Assembly (NCBI GenBank): GCA_036435485.1 | Contig: CM071597.1 | Location: 150,363,647-150,427,646 of the forward strand | DNA: 64,000 nt | From: Saposhnikovia divaricata | Lineage: Eukaryota; Streptophyta; Magnoliopsida; Apiales; Apiaceae | Direction: 5' to 3' | Shown: piece by piece, positions 56,417 to 64,000 of the stretch | Numbering within the stretch: the stretch's first letter is position 1 | Layout of the letters: each line of letters opens with the position of its first letter | Program-made: the position numbers and the translations under genes | Notes under the pieces: model-generated | What the model saw: only the letters and a program-made list of their open reading frames with translations | Told to the model about the DNA's origin: nothing | The model's database searches: none

Positions 56417-56622
56417 TGATTTGTTTGAGATCTCTGATAAGATCGAGTTCGCGGGGGTAGGCTTCTTGAACGTGAATGTCGACTGGAATCGGCGATTTGG
56501 AGGCCTCCGGTGATGAAACAACGCTCCCAATTGCTATTTGAGATCTCTCTGGAGGGAGTTTTTCCTTTGAATGTTGAAGAAATGATATGTGCGTAAAAGA
56601 AAGAAAGAAAGAAACTGTGGAG

Positions 56623-56630
56623 TTTAAATA
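56623..56630 (-). promoter_or_regulatory. TATA-like box of the antisense gene (element B)
   Basis: TATTTAAA reads on the minus strand about 230 bases inside the 3' LTR and about 210 bases before the leader-intron donor. The layout mirrors that of element A. Confidence 0.5.
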
Positions 56631-56862
56631 GAAAAGATGTGACGTTTGGACAGAGCCGTTTCATATTCAACGGCGGGGATTGAAGCGCAAATCTCGAGGA
56701 CAGACAGCTGTCAGCCATAAAGGGACACGACTTCCCAGGAGGCGTCTCGGCCTTGTCCATCGCCATCCTTATCCGAAGGACACGTACGAAGACAGACTTC
56801 CGAAGATGGGCTTGGGCTTTAGCCTTCGTCCTGAGGATAATTCCGAACGAAGCCTAGGGACA

Positions 56863-57260
56863 TGTTAGAGGCCCAACTTCTCACCGGGCCGGACCGAAAG
56901 CCCAATGAGGATAATTGGCTTGGAGGCTCCAGACTGGTGAGGGCCCATATCATTCGGCCCAGTTATGTGCAACGGTCCATTCAGTTGTATTCCCTGGGAA
57001 CGTGGGAACGTGGGACACGTTCTCCATTCGTCCTACTCTCCGATAACTGCCAGCATAGAGAATAAAAAGGTTAACAGAGGTTTGATATCATTCATTCAAT
57101 TACTTACACACAACACAAACACTCTGCGTTTACCTTTACTAAAAAAAAAACCAGTTAACTTATTCTCACACCGGAGGTGAATCGGGGGGCCACACCCTCG
57201 CATTCTTCTTCAATTGCAGGTCCGACCGAACGGATACACCGACAGAAATTGGTTGCAACA
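56863..57260 (+). repeat. 3' LTR of Tat element B (398 bp)
   Basis: It differs from the 5' LTR by a tandem copy of AACGTGGG (near 57001-57008) and one C-to-A change before an A-run. The base pattern before it (CCTAGGGACA) is a weak polypurine tract. Confidence 0.95.
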
Positions 57261-57424
57261 ATATCTTTATTCTATTTTTAACAAGCTTATAAGTATCAAG
57301 CTGATACTTGGTGTTTTTAGTTGAGCTAATTTATTTATAAATGACCCAGTAGTTACTCGCTGGTACAATTCATGTTAACAAATTATGCATGCTTTTCTTG
57401 TATGATTCTAGTTGGTTATGTTTG
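57261..57424. other. target DNA right of element B
   Basis: It starts with the ATATC duplication and is otherwise AT-rich with no feature. Confidence 0.6.
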
Positions 57425-58528
57425 CACTACTAAAAAAACAGGATTAGACATCGTACTTAAGACATTGGTTCCAAATGCCACCGATGTTAAAAGTCTTTCT
57501 TACATCGGTAATTTTTAAACCGATGTCTTATATAAATAAGACATCAGTTTTACTAAAAAACCGATGTCTAAAACATTTTAAAAAATTCTAATAACGACTT
57601 AGACAACGGTTGTCATTTAAAGCGATGTTAAAACTCTTTTAAAAAAAATTCAACTACGACTTCCCCATCTTTCTCCCCGCTTTAGAAAATTTTCTACAAT
57701 TTAGTTTTCCCCCTTTAACAAATTTTCCCCCCTTAAAACACAATTTCTTCTCCCGCCCAGTTACAACCCTGCCAGCTGTTTCCAAAATATTAAAATTTTA
57801 GAACAAAATTCATTAAAATTACATTTATCAAAACATAAACGTACTCTCTCGATCCCCAAATCAAACCAGCTGCTGAACTTTCTTTCTTCCTCAAATGTAA
57901 CTCTAGCTTTCCTTTCCATTAAAACTCCGATTGAACTTCGTTTTCTTTCAATTAACTTTCTTTTCTTTCAATTTTCTTTCAGTTACTACTCCGATTAACC
58001 TTGGATTTTCATTTTCTTTGTTTCAATTAACAGATCTGGAGATTTGGAGCTTTGGGTTACGAGTTTGGAGCTTTGGGTTGCGAGTTTGGAGCTTTGGGTT
58101 AACTAGTGAAACCGATGTCTTTAAAGTATCTTACATCGGATATTCCAAAAATGTGATGTCTAAGATTATCTTTAACATCGATTCTAAAACTGAACTGATG
58201 ATAATTAATCTCTTAGACATCGTTTCTGTTTTAGTTATCGATGTCAATGTCTATTTCTAGCTTGTGTGTTACATGCTTAAGTGGCTCTAACCTTGATAAT
58301 ATAACAATATTGAAGTTGCCAACATTACAAAATATTATAAACTAGTAAAAGATTCAGGGCAAAGACATCAGAAATACATTGAAAAACGATGTGTAACAAT
58401 GTATTAGACATCGGTGAAAAACTGATGTCTAAAATTCAGACTTTTAACATCACACGCGAAGACATCGGTTTGTTTTCATAATAGACATCAGTTTTTACCC
58501 GATGTCTATTGACATATTTCTAGTAGTG
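57425..58528. mobile_element. CACTA-like non-autonomous element, 1104 bp
   Basis: The ends are CACTACTAAAAAAACAG on the left and CATATTTCTAGTAGTG on the right, so the inverted repeats share CACTACTA and a little more. Both halves are rich in GACATCGG, CCGATGTC and ACATCGGTTT words in both directions, the usual subterminal repeats. The 3-bp flanks (TTG and TAT) do not match, so the target duplication has decayed or the right border is off by a few bases. No transposase is encoded. Confidence 0.7.
58038..58101 (+). repeat. three tandem copies of a 22-bp unit
   Basis: GGAGCTTTGGGTTACGAGTTT and close variants recur three times. A short ORF of 109 codons passes through here, but it also crosses the GACATCGG repeats, so it is not credible. 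Confidence 0.8.
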
Positions 58529-59795
58529 TATTGTCTTGCCGAAACAAGGAGTAATGTAAATTACTTTTATTTTACATGCTCACATAGAATATAAAAGAAA
58601 GTATATTATGTTTAGATTTGTGCCGGATCTTAAGCTTATATAGTTCATTTGGTTATAGATTTGGACTGTATGGTGTAGCAATAGTCTATTTTCCGGATTC
58701 ATTTTTCTATTACTCATTGTTATATAAATAAGGTACGAATTTTATTCATTTCTTTTAACTTCAATTTATTTGTACTCATTTAGTTTATTATCAAGTCAAA
58801 TTCATAAATTATGTATTTACTGTAATCTTTTTGTAAATTTTATTACAAATTCTTTACTCTTTTCTCTCCACTTAATTATTCGTTAGATTTGTTGTAAGTT
58901 CATTTTTCTAAAATTGTTAGCTCTTGTACCCTGTGTATAATTTCTTTTTCACACTCTTATATTTCTTTTATAATCCGTATTCTTGAAATTATAGTTGCCT
59001 TACTCATTTATATTTGTTTTGTTTCGTAATTATATTGCGATATTGTTTTATTCTATTCTGTTCCGTAAAATGAGTTTGGAAATATTTTGTAACCTCTCTG
59101 TTGCGCTATTAGACCGATCTGTGTGGGTTAATCACAGACAATGTTAACATAGAGTTCGGAGTAAAGGTGAACTTGGCACTTACTCGTATCAGTGTTGTGA
59201 GTATGCGAGCACATTTCTCGGGTATAAGATTGTGTTTAGATCATGATCTCTGTTCTGTTCAAATGTTTTGTTCATTTCATGCATTTCTTCTCGTGGATTA
59301 CCGGAGAAGAAACGTCTGGAATGTACACGCTTTGTGATCCGAACTTTCACTTTGTGATCCGGACTTAGCGAGTACGGGTTATTTAATAGACCCCCCACCT
59401 TACTTGTGATTCAGCCTTCTGTTTGTGGAACTTTGTTTAGTCCCTTTTGTACCGTCAGCTAAGTTATTTGCGATTGCATATTCTATTATATTGTATTCGT
59501 ACTGGGTATTTGGCTCACTCGTATTGTTTTCCTTCCACAGGTAATTAGGGGTAAATAGGATTGAGATGAGTGATGTCAACCAGATTTTAGTTGCAATCTA
59601 TATAGTTGTTTAAATAAATTCGAGAACTTGTTAGATTTGTTTTCAGACTTTACAGTACTTTCATTTAGATGATTAAAATATTAATATTTATTAGGATTAT
59701 CGATTGTTTTCTATCTCGATTAAATATAAATTATAATCTATTTCGATATTCGTCTATTAGTTAATGGTCCGAAAGGTTGTGCTATTACAGTTATT
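58529..59795. other. AT-rich intergenic DNA
   Basis: No gene is supported. A 20-bp word containing CTTTGTGATCCG is duplicated at about 59328-59366. The stretch at 59080-59400 is less AT-rich and may be an old LTR piece, but no ends are visible. Confidence 0.5.
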
Positions 59796-60200
59796 TATAA
59801 CATCCAATCCCATAACCGAATGCATACTGGACCCAACAACCCACCACAGGTCAATCCAAAAGTGTTAGCAAATTGGTATCAATTGATCATTAACTTGTCT
59901 ATATAAAAGACCCGAATACTCTTCTAATCGATGTGTGATGTTACAACCACCCCCTCTTATTGGTCGACGTCCTCGTAGAGCCAATACACACTTACGAAAC
60001 CCGGTAGTGCCTCTGTACTCCTGACCGGGCAGAGCTCTGATACCATTTATAACATCCAAACCCATAACCGAATGCATACAGGATCTTACAACCCACCACA
60101 GGTCAGTACAAAAATGTTAACAAATTGGTATACATTGATCATTAACTTGTCTATATAAAATACCCGAATACTTTTATTCTAATCGATGTGGGATGTTATA
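59796..60200 (-). mobile_element. TRIM (terminal-repeat retrotransposon in miniature), about 405 bp
   Basis: Two direct repeats of about 150 bp (59796-59945 and 60048-60200) begin TATAACATCC and end GATGTTACA or GATGTTATA. The ~100-bp centre has, on the minus strand, TGGTATCAGAGCTC next to one repeat and AAGAGGGGGTGGT next to the other. The first is the classic primer-binding site for initiator tRNA-Met, and the second is a polypurine tract. This is the complete layout of a TRIM with no coding capacity. The repeats differ at roughly ten or more positions, so it is old. No target duplication could be found. Confidence 0.85.
60034..60045 (-). other. primer-binding site of the TRIM (TGGTATCAGAGC)
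   Basis: It is complementary to the 3' end of plant initiator tRNA-Met, as in most copia and TRIM elements. It lies three bases inside the right repeat. Confidence 0.85.
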
Positions 60201-62333
60201 CATACAATGATGCTATAATGATTATATATGTTTTATTCAATTTGATAAAATTTATTTTACGTCATTGAAATGTAAATAAACATTTTACCAATTAAACATA
60301 ATCACGTTATTATTATTTGATATGTTCATGATTTTGTTATATTGATTTTAACATATAATTAGTCATGCAATAATATTTACACAAAAATATTTATGAAGAG
60401 ACAATTCAACATATATTATGAATTAGGCTCCATTTCTATTAACCACCTATAAAAATTTTGAAATACTAAGAGCTTTAAAACCAAAATTTATAATAAACAA
60501 TAATGTTAAATAAAAACTTTAATGTAGACCAGTTATTTGAATTATAAATGCATTTAAAATTCAATAAATAAATTTAATAGGAAAAAAGGAAGTTAAATTC
60601 ACCTTAATATGATTCCGTAATCGGCACCCTTCTCATCTAAGAAGTTTTATTTAAATAACTTATTTAGAACTCGCGATGCACAATTTTTTTTAGTATAAAT
60701 AACATTTTCATTAAATTTGTTATTGAAATTTTTAAGACATGAATTTATAAGTTTAATAATTTCAAATGGTACGATTTAATGATAATTATTTACATATATT
60801 ATCGGTGATATTTTTAGAAATTGAAAGATTTTAATTAAAATATGTCCAAAAAATTAAAGTACATCGAAAAAATGATACATTTTAGCTTAACATGTAATTA
60901 ATTAATTAATAGTAATTTGAATGTTATTATTTTATTCTATTGATTAGAAATGTCCGTGATATTAATAGAAAATGAGAGGTTTTAATTATATACATAAAAG
61001 TTAAATATATTTTACCTAAAAAAGAAATTCAATAGTTATCATATAAATAAAAAATGTAACATGTATTAGTTAGAAATGCAGATAGTTAACTACTATTAAT
61101 TATATCATTTAATAATTACAATAAATGATCAAAAATGAAAAATCAAAACTTTCAATATTTTGATTTTAATATAATAACATAGATACCGCGAACTTGTTTA
61201 ATAATTGTTTTACGAATACATCAAAAGGAGGGAAATCATTTCTACATTTGCTTTGCTTCATTACCTTTTTAGCACAAATATCTCAAAAAGGTTAAATATG
61301 AAACAAGATATAGCACAAACCATTGGAGGCATGTTGTTATTTTAACATCAAAAACTACTTTTTGGTGCTATATTATAGCAATAGCTCCATCTATTTTAGC
61401 ACAACCATTGGCCATGCTCTTAGACCAAATCCAATGCATAACTATAATTAGTCCTACAGCTATGATATAGAACTAAAATCAAAAAATTTAACTCTCTAAT
61501 GCATAATTATTTTTAGATGAATAAATGTATATATGGATACTTTTTTAGAACCAAATTGGTTATAGCCATTCCTGTCACGTCATTAATTAATTAAAAATGT
61601 AGTGCAAGATGGTCCACTTTAAATAAAAATGAAAGAATTAAATTAAACATTAATAAATTTGAAATTTATTGGTTGTAAAATACAAAATGCAAATATTATT
61701 TTAATACCAAAACACAGTTTTTAATGTAATATCATAGTACTACTGTCATTTTGTATCGTTAAAAAACAAATTGTGCAGCTTTCTTTTTTTAAATAATTAA
61801 CATATCATATTTATATTTAATTGAGTATTGCTAGGTATCCCAAAATATTTACCAAATTTTTTACCAAATGACGTGACATGACATTTGGCACAATTTTATT
61901 CGTGGGCGTCCATGAATGCACGCGGGGTCCTGTTTTATTAACAGGAAGTTACCAAATATACTTGTGATATCTCAACAATTGGGAAAAGTTTTGAAAAAAA
62001 ATTTGAGATCTTTAGCATTTTCGTATTTAAAATAGTTGGCCCTCTACTCTAGTCGAGAAAATGACCAAATTAGTTTTACAACCGAGTTAGGTGAAATTTC
62101 ATGACTTTGCCATTTCCTCGTGTTATATGCTGTAGACGTCGTTATCGATTATCAGTCACGTGTTTAATGTCATTATTAAAATCTTAAAATTTATCCATGA
62201 TTTGCACATCCAAATATAGAGGAGAAATAAGTAAGATTTGCTCTAAATTATAATATTTTAAAGCACTTGGGATTTTTTTAAGCTATTTTTAAGCTAAAAC
62301 ACGACGATCGTCCGTTAATATAGGAACAATTAG
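60201..62333. other. AT-rich intergenic DNA with possible MITE debris
   Basis: There is no ORF of note. Two direct words, AGCACAAACCATTGGAGGCATG-like (near 61312) and AGCACAACCATTGGCCATGC-like (near 61401), recall ends of hAT or Harbinger MITEs, but no paired inverted ends could be defined. Confidence 0.4.
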
Positions 62334-62341
62334 CCGGTTCC

Positions 62342-63053
62342 TACGGGTGATCGTGGCCCGATTTGGTTTGGAGTGGAGGTTAAATCAGAACTAAATCATA
62401 TAATAGCGGTTTTTAAAAAATTTAAACCAATCCATGATATGTAACTCAACAAAACCAAATCATTCGGTTCGGTTTTAATTGGTTCGGATTAGCGGATTTT
62501 GGTGGATCACGAAATAGATTGATTAATAAAATTAGAAAATATCATTATACATCTCCTAATTAAATTTTATTTATTTAAATACTCATTAATAATAATAATA
62601 AATAAATTATTGCTTCATAACATAGTAAATCACTTGTAAATGATTGCGCTTAATCTGACGATCAATTTAGCTGCAACAAAGAAGGATAGCGACAAAAAGT
62701 AATACAAAAGTCTTCCACGTTAATTTTGAATGAGAATAATACATAACCAATTGATATGTATGATAAATTGATGATTGATAAGATTTAGCATCAATTTAGT
62801 TTGTGATTCAAAAGATAAATTGGTTCACGTTATATAATCATAAATATGAAATTAAAGTACATATGTATATAGATGCGGTTCGGATGGAAAGCGGGTTGCA
62901 TTCAGATCAAACCGAAAGCAATTCATAACCCACAGATTTTTAAAGTAGTTGAACCGGAACTGCGAATCATATTTTGGTTTCGGTTCAAATCAATTTAAAT
63001 TCAAATTAATTTATGCGAATTATGCAGTTTAACGCAAATCGTGATCACCCATA
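62342..63053. mobile_element. hAT-type non-autonomous element, 712 bp
   Basis: The left end is TACGGGTGATCGTGGC and the right end, inverted, is TATGGGTGATCACGAT. An 8-bp flank CCGGTTCC (62334-62341) is matched by CTGGTTCC (63054-63061), 7 of 8 bases, which is the hAT target-site size. The interior has many GGTTCGG and AACCGAA words and no ORF. Confidence 0.75.
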
Positions 63054-63061
63054 CTGGTTCC

Positions 63062-63362
63062 AACTTGGATTACGCACGATTTCTTAAGATATCAGTATGT
63101 TGTATGAAATATTTTATTTGTTATAGGACTAATTAATTTTACATTAACAAAATAAAACTCTATTTTACATAGTAAAAATATTTTTATTTCACTTATAGTA
63201 GTAGACCATATAGACACATATAAATGACCAAAAATTTTGCAAACCACAAATCTGGGAAAATATTCCACATGTTCCCACGTTGCAAAAAGAATAAAATTAT
63301 GAGGCCGCGTTTTGAAAAAGAAACAAATAGTTATGTGTATGACATTCTCTGAATTTAGGGCA
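63062..63362. other. AT-rich spacer
   Basis: No supported feature. A 98-codon minus-strand ORF lacks any recognisable domain and has AT-driven composition. Confidence 0.5.
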
Positions 63363-63755
63363 CTTAGAGCCTCTCCAACCATTACCATCTATTAGCTAAA
63401 AAGTCTAGGTGTCACTTTAATATATATATTAGCTAAAAAATATAGCCCTCCAACCATCAGAGCTGTTAGCAATAATTATAGATATCCTCCATCTCGTCTT
63501 CTATATTTGTTGAGTTGTAGTCATTAGCTAAAACATCCATGTCAGCTTTATGCCATATTTAAACTAGACCTACATATTAATATATACCATTTAAATCAAT
63601 TCCTACCCATCCATTACACAATATATACTGTTTTTGAATTATAGCTAACTATTATAGCTAATACCATTGGAGCACAACCCCTTACAGGTTCAACAAATTT
63701 TAACTAACTATTAATTTAGCTAATAATTATAGCTAATACCTTTGGAAATGCTCAC
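63363..63755. mobile_element. MITE-like sequence (TAGC-rich, CTCCAACC ends)
   Basis: AGAGCCTCTCCAACCATTACC at the left and ATACCTTTGGAAATGCTC at the right are roughly inverted, and an internal CCATTGGAGCAC lies near 63663. TTAGCTAA words recur throughout. This resembles common plant hAT/Harbinger MITEs. Borders and duplication are uncertain. Confidence 0.4.
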
Positions 63756-64000
63756 AAGATCTAAAATCAAAATTAAGCAACCAACAATTATTTTTTGAGT
63801 AATGTAAGTGATTTCGAAATGGTTTCCAAAATTATTCTCAAATGTCAAGTGACATCTTTTAATTAGTGGAACTCATATGAATACATAGAAAATTTCTTTA
63901 TTTTTAAAATACATATCCAATTAGAATTTAACAATTAAGCTTTTGGAAACCGTTTTGAAAATTTTTTTTGGAACTATATCATTTTTCCTATTTACTGAAG

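Larger units (their letters stand above)
47348..57260 (+). mobile_element. complete Tat-lineage Ty3/gypsy element B, 9,913 bp, TSD ATATC, apparently intact
   Basis: The LTRs at 47348-47737 (390 bp) and 56863-57260 (398 bp) differ by one substitution and one 8-bp tandem duplication. The 5-bp duplication ATATC flanks it on both sides (47343-47347 and 57261-57265). It carries a primer-binding site, an unbroken gag-pol ORF, a tandem-repeat region, and an unbroken multi-exon gene on the opposite strand. This is the best candidate for an autonomous, recently active element in the window. Confidence 0.95.

Noticed and set aside
57931..58260. 109-codon ORF in the CACTA-like element
   Set aside because: It is made of a 22-bp tandem repeat and the GACATCGG subterminal repeats, so it is not a protein gene.
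60034..60045. Possible tRNA gene remnant (TGGTATCAGAGC complement)
   Set aside because: It is a retrotransposon primer-binding site, complementary to a tRNA end, not a tRNA gene.

Overview
This window looks like transposon-dense, AT-rich nuclear DNA of a flowering plant, probably a eudicot. The evidence is Sirevirus-type Ty1/copia elements, Tat- and Athila-type Ty3/gypsy elements, a CACTA transposon carrying exons of plant genes, Stowaway-, hAT- and CACTA-type miniature elements, and a TRIM. I found no intact ordinary host gene, no rRNA or tRNA gene and no CRISPR. The species cannot be named from the sequence. The RNase H-like retrocopy near 30.5 kb made me think of asterids such as Apiaceae, but that is only an impression.

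Layout. 1-8633 is the 3' part of a Sirevirus-type copia element: broken RT/RNase H, a spacer full of TTCGA motifs, an uninterrupted 1334-codon 'env-like' ORF and a 3' LTR. 8634-20242 is an older, decayed Sirevirus-like element (env-like ORF plus 3' LTR). A 5.8-kb CACTA transposon (11462-17257, TSD ATG) splits it and carries exon fragments of host genes and a ~173-bp tandem array. 20638-30350 is a wrecked Tat gypsy element: 5' LTR, gag, then a piece of RT/RNase H. Between these pieces lies the 3' part of a minus-strand Athila-like element (23083-29602) whose post-pol region is tandemly repeated in ~1.49-kb units. 30351-31910 is a decayed, probably retroposed, RNase H-like coding sequence. 31911-33413 holds two MITEs.

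33414-45232 (minus strand, TSD AATAC) and 47348-57260 (plus strand, TSD ATATC) are two complete, young Tat-lineage gypsy elements. Each has gag-protease-RT-RNase H-second RNase H-integrase, followed by a separate gene on the opposite strand between pol and the 3' LTR. 57261-64000 is gene-poor and holds a CACTA-like element, a TRIM, a hAT-type MITE and AT-rich filler.

The most interesting biology is the antisense gene of the two Tat elements. In both copies the same layout can be read: a TATA-like box just inside the 3' LTR, a 5' leader, a GTAAGT donor, an acceptor at or just before the ATG, then coding exons with phase-matched GT-AG introns. The predicted protein has a Transposase_28-like domain followed by a coiled coil. 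In the 47-57 kb element this gene and the gag-pol ORF are both fully open, so that copy may be autonomous. Additional antisense ORFs in Tat elements are known; the parallel promoter, leader-intron and exon structure is read here from sequence and has not been tested with transcripts.
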